A stretch of 64,000 nucleotides of DNA from Polyangiaceae bacterium. GTDB taxonomy: Bacteria > Myxococcota_A > Polyangia > Polyangiales > Polyangiaceae. The DNA lies in the NCBI GenBank assembly GCA_041389725.1, contig JAWKRG010000007.1, positions 489,083 through 553,082 on the forward strand. The letters run 5' to 3'. How positions within the stretch are numbered: the stretch's first letter is position 1; the number at the start of each line of letters is the position of its first letter. Both the position numbers and the translations under genes were made by a program. A model generated the notes under the pieces. The model was not told the DNA's origin, searched no databases, and saw only the letters and a list, made by a program, of their open reading frames with translations. Below are positions 46,758 to 53,833 of this stretch, piece after piece.

Positions 46758-47519
46758 ATGAAGCGTCGACCGCTGATCGCTGGAAACTGGAAGATGTACA
46801 AGGGTGGCGCCCAAGGAGTGGCGCTGGCTCGCGATGTCGTGAACGCCTGCGGAGATCTAGCGGCGACGGACGTGGTGATTGCACCGCCCTTCACTGCGCT
46901 GGCTGCGGTCGCTCACGAACTGAGCGGCAGCCGGGTGGGGCTGGCAGCGCAGAACCTGCACCCCAAGCCGGAAGGCGCGTTCACCGGCGAAGTGAGCGCG
47001 CCCATGTTGAAAGAGGCTGGGTGCGGCTGGGTCATCATCGGTCACAGCGAACGACGCCAGTACTTTGGAGAAACCGACGATTCGGTGCGCGAGAAGGTCG
47101 CAGCAGCGCTCGAAGCAGGGTTGCATCCCATCGTTTGCGTGGGGGAGACCCTGCAGGAGCGCGAGGGGGGCAAGACAATGGAGGTCGTGTTCCGACAACT
47201 GGATGCCTTCGCCAAGCTGCTGGCGGCTCGCCCGGCCTTCGGCGTGATCGCCTACGAGCCGGTCTGGGCCATCGGGACGGGCAAGGTGGCCGGCCCGGAG
47301 CAGGCTGAGGAGGTCCACGCGGCGCTGCGTGGTCGTCTTGGCGAAATCTCCAATGATTTCGCGGATCAAGTCCGTATTCTCTACGGCGGTAGCGTCAAGC
47401 CCGACAACGCCCTGGGGCTTTTCGGTTGTGCGAACGTAGACGGCGCGCTAGTGGGAGGCGCCTCGCTGTCCGCCGATGGCTTCGTGAAGATCGTCCAGGC
47501 AGCGCCTACTCCAGTCTAG
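46758..47519 (+). CDS. tpiA: Triosephosphate isomerase
   Basis: 253 residues. Catalytic residues are all present: K12 in GNWKMYK, H96 in IGHSERR and E167 in AYEPVWAIGTGK. The phosphate-binding GGSVKPDN segment is near the C-terminus. It interconverts dihydroxyacetone phosphate and glyceraldehyde-3-phosphate. It lies in the glycolytic operon, 4 bp before secG. Confidence 0.97.
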   Translation: MKRRPLIAGNWKMYKGGAQGVALARDVVNACGDLAATDVVIAPPFTALAAVAHELSGSRVGLAAQNLHPKPEGAFTGEVSAPMLKEAGCGWVIIGHSERRQYFGETDDSVREKVAAALEAGLHPIVCVGETLQEREGGKTMEVVFRQLDAFAKLLAARPAFGVIAYEPVWAIGTGKVAGPEQAEEVHAALRGRLGEISNDFADQVRILYGGSVKPDNALGLFGCANVDGALVGGASLSADGFVKIVQAAPTPV

Positions 47520-47523
47520 TGCC

Positions 47524-47853
47524 ATGGGTGAGCTACTCAAAACCCCGATCACCGTCATTCACGTCATCGCGTGCTTGTTCCTGATGCTCACGATCCTGAT
47601 CCAGCCGGGCAAGTCCGGCGGAATGGGGGCGCTGACGGGCGCGGGCGCCCAGCAGGTGTTCGGCGGACGGGGAGCTGGCAATTTCCTAACCCGGATCACC
47701 TGGGCGACGGCGACGATCTTCTTCGTCACCAGCATCACCCTGGCGTTTCTCTCCACCAGCACCGACGAATCGTTGCTGAAGCGTAGCGTCAAGCCTACGC
47801 CCGAGAAGGTGGAGATCGGCCAAGGGAGTCCGAAGCCTGCCAGCTCGAAGTAG
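47524..47853 (+). CDS. secG: Preprotein translocase subunit SecG
   Basis: 109 residues with two transmembrane helices (about 8-28 and 52-75) and a Gly-rich loop between them (QPGKSGGMGALTGAGAQ), the classic SecG pattern, with a short cytoplasmic tail. Part of the SecYEG channel. secG directly after tpiA is a conserved arrangement. The start codon lies 4 bp after the tpiA stop. Confidence 0.92.
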   Translation: MGELLKTPITVIHVIACLFLMLTILIQPGKSGGMGALTGAGAQQVFGGRGAGNFLTRITWATATIFFVTSITLAFLSTSTDESLLKRSVKPTPEKVEIGQGSPKPASSK

Positions 47854-47977
47854 CGGCGCGCCGAGCCGTGTCCGAGGCACGCGCGAGGTCGCGATCGCCC
47901 TCGGCTTCAAACTGCTGGTCTCTTGCGGAATCCTGGCGTCGGGCTTTCGCGCGCTATCGGACGACGACTACGCGCGC

Positions 47978-49321
47978 TTGGTCATCGCCCAGCGTTTCGC
48001 CGTCAACCCGCGCTTCGACCCCAGCGAAACCAGCTGGCTCCCTTTTCCCTTTTGGCTGACGGGAAGCGTCATGGCGCTGCTGGGTCGCGAGCCCTGGGTC
48101 GCGCGTGCCGTGGCCGTCGCCTCGGGTGTGGTGGCGGTGCTGTTGTGCTTCTTGGCCGCGCGGCGCTTGGGCGCCTCGCCGCGCGCCGCGCTCCTTGGCT
48201 GTCTGGTCGCCAGCGCCTTTCCCTACTCGGCTTGGCTGGGCGTCGCCACGGTGCCGGAGTTGCTCACAGCGGCGCTGATCGTGTTTGCAGCCGCTTGTGC
48301 GAGTGATGCGCCAAGCGGGCGCGGACGCTTGCTGGGCGCGCTGGCCTTGATGGCGGCGAGCCTGTCCCGCTACGAAGCGTGGCCGGTTGCAGGTGTCTAC
48401 GCGATTCTGTGCTTGGCCGACGCACGCGAAGCGCCGCGCGCCGGGCTGGCTGCGGTCATTGCCGTGGCGGGTCCGCTGGCCTGGATGGTCCACGGCGTGC
48501 TTCACCATGACAGCGCGCTCTTCTTCGTGAAGCGCGTGGCCGACTACCAACGCGCGATCGGAGCATCGCCAGAGTCCTGGGCCCTCGCGGCGCTGCACAA
48601 GCCGTTGGCCTACTTCCGTACCGAACCCGAGCTGACGGGAAGTGTCGTGCTGCTGGGCGCCTATTGCCGCCGGCACGGCGTGCGGATCTTCCGACGGACG
48701 CGCCGAACTTGGTGGTGTTTGGGCGCCTTGCTGGCCTTCTTGGTCGCTGCAGATGTGCGTGGCGCGTCCGCGACGCACCACGCAGAGCGCGTACTGCTCG
48801 CGCCTTGGCTCATGAGCGCACTCGCGCTCGGGACCATGGCGCTCGCCCTCGGCGCACCCAGTAGGAGCGGCAGAACGCGCTTGCCGACGGTGGCACTCGT
48901 CGGCCTACTCCTCGTCGCGTCCGCATGGCTCCGACCGTGGTTCGCTCGGCGCGACGGATTCATCGATCGCAGCGTGCACTTGGCCCTGGGACACGCGGCC
49001 CGACTCGCTGCGCCCGGGCAACGCGTCGTGGTGGACACACCGGACTTCGCTTTCTACGCAATCCTGGCCGGACACACGGATCCGCGGCTGGCGCTTCCCC
49101 TGGACGACATGGATCCGCGCCACGCCCGAGAAGAAGACGCATTCCAAAGCTGCGAAGCGCTTTCCCGCACCATGCATGCGCGGGGAGCGACTTTGCTGGT
49201 CACCACCGGAGCCTCCCACCGCAAGCTGGCTCGAGGATGCTATGAAGAAGTCTTGCGCGCCGGCGAATTGTCGTTGCTGCGCTCAGGAAGCGGCGCTCGC
49301 GCTCCGGCGCCGCCTCCTTGA
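47978..49321 (+). CDS. Multi-TM membrane protein, glycosyltransferase-39-like; N-terminus uncertain
   Basis: 447 residues from a TTG at 47978, but this start is almost certainly too late. The same frame is open back to about 47780. Its sequence upstream (VAIALGFKLLVSCGILASG, then SDDDYAR) is a normal first membrane helix followed by the acidic loop typical of ArnT/PMT-like (GT-C) glycosyltransferases. No ATG or GTG lies in that extension. A GTG at 47868, 15 bp after secG, would fit but is in another frame, so a one-base frameshift is possible. The body has about nine further membrane helices. It probably transfers a sugar from a lipid-linked donor at the inner membrane. Confidence 0.65.
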   Translation: MVIAQRFAVNPRFDPSETSWLPFPFWLTGSVMALLGREPWVARAVAVASGVVAVLLCFLAARRLGASPRAALLGCLVASAFPYSAWLGVATVPELLTAALIVFAAACASDAPSGRGRLLGALALMAASLSRYEAWPVAGVYAILCLADAREAPRAGLAAVIAVAGPLAWMVHGVLHHDSALFFVKRVADYQRAIGASPESWALAALHKPLAYFRTEPELTGSVVLLGAYCRRHGVRIFRRTRRTWWCLGALLAFLVAADVRGASATHHAERVLLAPWLMSALALGTMALALGAPSRSGRTRLPTVALVGLLLVASAWLRPWFARRDGFIDRSVHLALGHAARLAAPGQRVVVDTPDFAFYAILAGHTDPRLALPLDDMDPRHAREEDAFQSCEALSRTMHARGATLLVTTGASHRKLARGCYEEVLRAGELSLLRSGSGARAPAPPP

Positions 49322-50790
49322 CGGTGTGCTCGCAAGATCTGCTCGAACTGCTCGAGGAGGAATGGCTTCTGCAGGAATCCCGCAATGCCTCGGGACGCCG
49401 CACGGCGCACGGCATCCTCGTGATTGAACCCGCTCATCAGCACGACGGTAGATGAGGCGTCCATCTCGTGAAGCCGCTGTGCGACTTCGATACCGTTCAG
49501 CCCCGGCATGGAGACGTCTACCAGGTAGGCGCCGATCTCTTGCCCGCGTGCCTTGGCAAGCAGCAGACCTTCTTCGCCATCCTGAGCACTCAAGACCTGA
49601 TACCCCGTGTGATGCAGGAGCCGGGTCAGAGTCTTGAGTACGCTTTCGTCATCGTCGATGACCAGAATCGTCCCACGATCGGCCGACCCTTTGGCACGCG
49701 GAGAGATGGCCCCTTTGCGCACGGGCAGATACACCTTGAAGCTCGTCCCGCGTCCCTTGGAGCTTTGCACGGTAATGGTACCGTGGTGCGAGCGAACGAT
49801 GCCATGCACCGCCGCCAAACCAAGACCGTGCCCCGCGGGCTTGGTGGTGAAGAAGGGATCGAAGATCCTCGCCATGACTGCGGGCTCGATCCCCTTGCCC
49901 GTGTCCGCCACCTCGATACAGGCGTAGAGGCCCGGTTTGATGGCCGCGTTGGAGCCATTGGCAATGGTCGCTTCGTCCAACTCCACCAAGCTGGTGACGA
50001 GATTGATCAACCCACGGTGCCCATCCAGAGCTTCGCCCGCGTTGATCACGAGGTTCATGACGATCTGCTGCAGCTGCGTAGGATCGCCGCGCACGTGCAG
50101 ATCCGGCGCCAAGTCGAGCTTCACCAGGGCGTCGGACCCGACGCTGACTTGGAGCACCTGCGCCACTTCCTGCACCAAGGGGGACAGCTCGATGTCCTCG
50201 TCCTGGAGTCGCCCCCGTCCCGAGTATGCCAATAGCTGCCGGCAGAGGTCGGCCGCTCGACGCGCGGCCATCATGATGTCGGTGAGGCTTGCTAGGGCAA
50301 CCGGTTGTTCGCGATTGAGCTCCAGAGCCAGTTGGGCGTTGCCCAAGATCGTCACCAACAAGTTGTTGAAGTCGTGCGCGATTCCACCCGCCATCAGGCC
50401 CAGGCTTTCGAGCTTTTGGCTCTCCACCATGCGGCGCTCGAGGACGCGCTGTTCCGTGAGGTTCTCGATGGCAGCGTAGCTGGAGAGAACCACGCCTTCG
50501 GCGTCGAGTTCGGCCGTCGCCCTCAGCCGCACGGGCACGACGCTACCGTCCTTGCACACCATCTCGTACTCGGCCGTGCACGCACCCGTCGCGAAGAATT
50601 CGGGGAGTACGACTTCACGTGCGTAGCGTCGGCTTTCCTCGGTCAAGAAGTCAGTGGAGGGTCGGCCCACGACTTCTTCTCGTTCGTAGCCCAGCGTTTC
50701 GAGCCAAAGGTCGCTGACTTGAGTCAGACGGCCATTGCGGTCGATGCTGTGCAACATCGCTGGTGCCTTCAGGAAGCGCTCCCAGACCAT
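49240..50790 (-). CDS. Soluble hybrid histidine kinase (PAS-HisKA-HATPase-REC)
   Basis: 516 residues, no membrane segment. PAS domain about 5-118; HisKA with phospho-acceptor H139 in GGIAHDFNNLL; HATPase with N-box (NLVINAGEA), G1 (DTGKG), F-box (FDPFFTT) and G2 (GHGLGLA); C-terminal receiver domain about 373-490 with phospho-acceptor D425 and a Lys near residue 476. It is a hybrid kinase that autophosphorylates and passes phosphate to its own receiver. It overlaps the convergent membrane-protein gene by 82 bp. Confidence 0.92.
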   Translation of the reverse strand: MVWERFLKAPAMLHSIDRNGRLTQVSDLWLETLGYEREEVVGRPSTDFLTEESRRYAREVVLPEFFATGACTAEYEMVCKDGSVVPVRLRATAELDAEGVVLSSYAAIENLTEQRVLERRMVESQKLESLGLMAGGIAHDFNNLLVTILGNAQLALELNREQPVALASLTDIMMAARRAADLCRQLLAYSGRGRLQDEDIELSPLVQEVAQVLQVSVGSDALVKLDLAPDLHVRGDPTQLQQIVMNLVINAGEALDGHRGLINLVTSLVELDEATIANGSNAAIKPGLYACIEVADTGKGIEPAVMARIFDPFFTTKPAGHGLGLAAVHGIVRSHHGTITVQSSKGRGTSFKVYLPVRKGAISPRAKGSADRGTILVIDDDESVLKTLTRLLHHTGYQVLSAQDGEEGLLLAKARGQEIGAYLVDVSMPGLNGIEVAQRLHEMDASSTVVLMSGFNHEDAVRRAASRGIAGFLQKPFLLEQFEQILRAHRQGGGAGARAPLPERSNDNSPARKTSS

Positions 50791-50881
50791 TCGCTGAAGC
50801 GTAGGACATCGCCGCCCACGGTGGGGGGAGATCCGTCAATGCTCCGCCCGCCCCTGGCGCCGGAGCTGCTAGGATTGGCGT

Positions 50882-51898
50882 ATGTGGCCGTGCTTTTCGC
50901 TCCGAGTGTCCTTCCTGTGCGCGGTGCTCAGTTGCGTCCTGTGGGCGCCGACTGCAGGGGCCGAACCGGTGCGGAAGATCCGCATCGCAACCCTCGCGCC
51001 CAAGAACAGCGCCTGGGGAAAGGTCTTCAAGGTCTGGCAGCAGGCCATCGACAAGAAGACCAAAGGCAAGCTGGCGCTGGACGTCTACTTCAATGCTGTG
51101 CAGGGCAACGAGCAGAGCATGGTGAGCAAGCTGAAAGGCGGCCAGCTCGACGTCGCTGCCCTCGCCAGCGTGGGGCTTTCGAACATCCACCGCGACGTGC
51201 TGGTGATGCAACTCCCCGGCGTGGTGAACTCCTGGAGCACTCTCGACAAGGTCCGCGCGGCGATCGCGCCCGACATCGAGAAGCGATTTGCCGACAAGGG
51301 ATTCGTGATCCTGGGCTGGGGGGACATTGGTCTCGTTCGGCAGATGTCCAAAGGGTTCGCGGTGCACCTTCCTAGTGACCTCCGCGGCAAACGCCCTGCG
51401 GTATGGCGCAACGAGCCCATGGGCCCGAAGATCTACGCCAAGATTGGCGGCGTGGTGCCGGTGCCGCTCTCGGCGCCAGAGGTGTTGCCGGCGCTCCGTG
51501 CGGGCAAGATCAACGTACTCAGTGCGCCAGCTCTGGCGGCGGAGCAGATGCAGTGGACGTCGAGTCTGGATCACGTCGCCAAGCACGCGAGCGTCTGCGC
51601 CATCGGCGGTCTGGTGATGCGCAAGTCGGCCCTCGACGGGCTCGACCCCGATCTGCGGGAGACTTTCCTCGAGCTGCAGAGCAAGATGAGCAAGCACAGC
51701 AAGGATCGCATCCGTCGCCTAGACGCCAAGGCCTACCAGCGATTGGCCAAGAAGATGAGCGTGGTGGAACTGAGCGAGGCGGAGCGCGAGGCCTGGCGAC
51801 AGGTCCTGGCGCCAGTGATCAAGGGCTTGGCGGGCCCGACCTTTTCCAAGGACTTGGTGGAGAAGGTGTTGAAGGTGAGCGGACGCGGAGGCGCGTGA
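50882..51898 (+). CDS. TRAP-type (DctP family) substrate-binding protein
   Basis: 338 residues with a signal peptide ending near AGA-EP. The DctP family pattern is visible: RIATLAPKNSAWGK at the start of the mature part, a YFNAVQGNEQSMVSKLKGGQLDVA segment, a QLPGVV strand, and an RP(A/V)WRNEPM segment. It should capture an organic acid or similar ligand in the periplasm. No TRAP membrane subunits (DctQ/DctM) are in the window, so the system is split or the protein acts otherwise. It is a single gene. Confidence 0.82.
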   Translation: MWPCFSLRVSFLCAVLSCVLWAPTAGAEPVRKIRIATLAPKNSAWGKVFKVWQQAIDKKTKGKLALDVYFNAVQGNEQSMVSKLKGGQLDVAALASVGLSNIHRDVLVMQLPGVVNSWSTLDKVRAAIAPDIEKRFADKGFVILGWGDIGLVRQMSKGFAVHLPSDLRGKRPAVWRNEPMGPKIYAKIGGVVPVPLSAPEVLPALRAGKINVLSAPALAAEQMQWTSSLDHVAKHASVCAIGGLVMRKSALDGLDPDLRETFLELQSKMSKHSKDRIRRLDAKAYQRLAKKMSVVELSEAEREAWRQVLAPVIKGLAGPTFSKDLVEKVLKVSGRGGA

Positions 51899-51959
51899 AA
51901 ATGCGCGAAAGCGCCGATGGCGGCTGCCACCGGCGCTTCGCGACCGCCTCGAGCGGATC

Positions 51960-53423
51960 CTACTGAAGGATCTTGAACTCGATGCGTCGGTTCTTCTGCT
52001 TGTTGGCCTTGGTGTCGTTCGGAGCGAGCGGCTCATCGGGCCCCGCGCCGCGGGTCTCGATGCGATCCTCCGCTATTCCCTTGTCCACCATGTACTGTTT
52101 GACCGACGCCGCACGATCCGCCGAGAGCTTCATGTTGTGGTCCTTCTTGCCATCGGTGTCCGTGTGGCCGCTGACTTCGATGCGGATCTTCGGGTACTCG
52201 GTCAGGACCTTCACCGCCTCGTCGAGAGTCTTGAAGGAGTTTTTGCGGATGGTGGCCTTGTTCACGTCGAACTCGATGCCCTGAATCACGCCCGAGAACT
52301 TCTTGATGGCTTCCGGGACCTCGTCGGGGCAGCCGTCCTCGTCTTCGTAGCCGTTCTTGGTCTCGGGCTCGTTCGGGCACTTGTCATCAGGATTGAGGAT
52401 GCCGTCCTTGTCGGGATCGTTGTCCGGGCAACCGTCCGGCGCGACGCCCTTCTCCTCCGGGCACTTGTCGTCGGGATCGAGGAAGCCATCACCATCGGTG
52501 TCCTTCACCGGACAACCGTCCGGCGCGACGCCCTTTTCCTCTGGGCACTTGTCGTCCGGATCCAAGAAGCCGTCACCGTCGGTGTCCTTCACCGGGCAGC
52601 CGTCCGGCGCGACGCCCTTCTCCTCTGGGCACTTGTCGTCGGGATCGAGGAAGCCGTCGCCGTCGGTGTCCTTCACCGGTTCGGCAGCGGGAGGTGTGCG
52701 ACCCAGGGTCAGCGAAAGTCCAAGCAACACCTCGGGGTGGTGCGCCCACTCGCTGCTGGACGAGCGAACCTCCGGGTTCTTGGTGGTGACGTTGTCACGC
52801 AGATCGAGGCGAACGCCGAACAGGTCGGTCAGCGCCATCTTGGCGCCAATGCCGGCGTGGGCGGACGGATCCCCATCGTTCCCCAGCTTGTCATTGGCTT
52901 CCGCCAAGCGGCCACCACCCAAGAGGATGAACGGCGTGATGCGGTAGCCGGGCAGCTGAGCGATGCCGTGTAGGCGCGCCATCATCAGCGTTGCGCTGCT
53001 ACCACCGGCTTTGCTGAAACCGAGGGCGCCCTCGCCTTCCACGCCCAGGAACGAGAGCGGGAAGTACGCGGCACGAAGCCCCAGCTCGAAGGATGGACGG
53101 TCGATCTCCAGCTGCGGATTGGTGCCGTCACGAAGGTTGTGGTCCTTGGAGACCCAGATCGCGCCACCAAAGATGCCGAGCTCGATGAGCCCCGCCTCTG
53201 GCGTGTATCGACTCATGAAATCGCCTTCGGACGAGACACCAGTGCTCGTGGAGAACGATGCGGAGCCCGCCGTCTCCGCCCCCGTCTCCGGCGCAGCGCT
53301 CTCCGCGGCCGGTGCAGCACTCTCCGCCTCCGGCGCAGCAGCCTCCGTCTCTTGGGCGGCCGCCGGAACGGTCATCGCCAGGGCAACCAGGCCTGCGCTC
53401 AACGAATAGAAGGTCTTCCTCAT
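51960..53423 (-). CDS. OmpA-family outer-membrane protein with TSP3 repeats
   Basis: 487 residues from the ATG at 53423, with GAGGAGG upstream; the frame is open to 53744. Signal peptide ends at AAA-QE. An Ala/Glu/Pro-rich linker (about 25-60) precedes an N-terminal beta-barrel-like part (about 75-240). Then three almost identical TSP3 units follow (28 residues each, KDTDGDGFLDPDDKCPEEKG...), with a fourth divergent unit. The C-terminal OmpA/MotB domain (about 365-487) has peptidoglycan-binding motifs: DVNKATIRK, SGHTDTDGKKDHNMKLSADRA and a terminal NRRIEF. It probably anchors the outer membrane to the wall. Confidence 0.88.
   Translation of the reverse strand: MRKTFYSLSAGLVALAMTVPAAAQETEAAAPEAESAAPAAESAAPETGAETAGSASFSTSTGVSSEGDFMSRYTPEAGLIELGIFGGAIWVSKDHNLRDGTNPQLEIDRPSFELGLRAAYFPLSFLGVEGEGALGFSKAGGSSATLMMARLHGIAQLPGYRITPFILLGGGRLAEANDKLGNDGDPSAHAGIGAKMALTDLFGVRLDLRDNVTTKNPEVRSSSSEWAHHPEVLLGLSLTLGRTPPAAEPVKDTDGDGFLDPDDKCPEEKGVAPDGCPVKDTDGDGFLDPDDKCPEEKGVAPDGCPVKDTDGDGFLDPDDKCPEEKGVAPDGCPDNDPDKDGILNPDDKCPNEPETKNGYEDEDGCPDEVPEAIKKFSGVIQGIEFDVNKATIRKNSFKTLDEAVKVLTEYPKIRIEVSGHTDTDGKKDHNMKLSADRAASVKQYMVDKGIAEDRIETRGAGPDEPLAPNDTKANKQKNRRIEFKILQ
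52429..52680. repeat. Three 84-bp tandem repeats encoding TSP3 units
   Basis: Three back-to-back 84-bp units (start points 52429, 52513 and 52597) lie within the OmpA gene. They are identical in protein and differ by only a few silent bases. The near identity suggests recent duplication or conversion, and unit number could vary between strains. Confidence 0.75.
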
Positions 53424-53733
53424 TTGCCTGCCTCCTCGGCACGAAAGGGTTTGAACTGAACGCCATCCAGCACGAGTCGCAGGGTGCGGCCTGCTCGATG
53501 TGGTGCGGTCATCGCAAATTCTGCGTCGGTCAAAATCAGGTGCGACTGTCTGACTAGGAGCCTTGGGTATTGGAAGTTGGCGGTCGCTTGCCTGCTCGCT
53601 CCGCTCGGCGCTCCTTCGGATCTGGTCCTTGCGTTGGCCCTTGGCTCCGATGTGCACGCCCTTGCCGCGGTCGGTCGTCCTTCCGCAGTTGCGGTCTAGT
53701 TGGGTCGAGAGCGCCCCTGCTGGGCGCATAAGT

Positions 53734-53803
53734 GAACGAGGCACCGACGGCTCTGTCTTGCGGGTGGGAGTCCCGCGGGAAAGAGGACATCGGTGCCTCG
53801 TTC
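53734..53803. other. Long perfect hairpin downstream of the decaheme gene
   Basis: Arms GAACGAGGCACCGA (53734-53747) and TCGGTGCCTCGTTC (53790-53803) pair perfectly over 14 bp. A second stem (GCGGG/CCCGC) with flanking CTCT/AGAG pairing lies inside. On the decaheme strand it begins 31 bp after the stop codon. There is no T-run on either side. It may be a transcription terminator or RNA-stabilising structure, a small structured RNA, or a short inverted-repeat element. In the rest of 53424-53833 I see only the leader of the OmpA gene and a small hairpin GCGCCC/GGGCGC near 53711-53727. Confidence 0.5.
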
Positions 53804-53833
53804 GGCCATTGGGGTGGGGGTTACTGGCTTACT

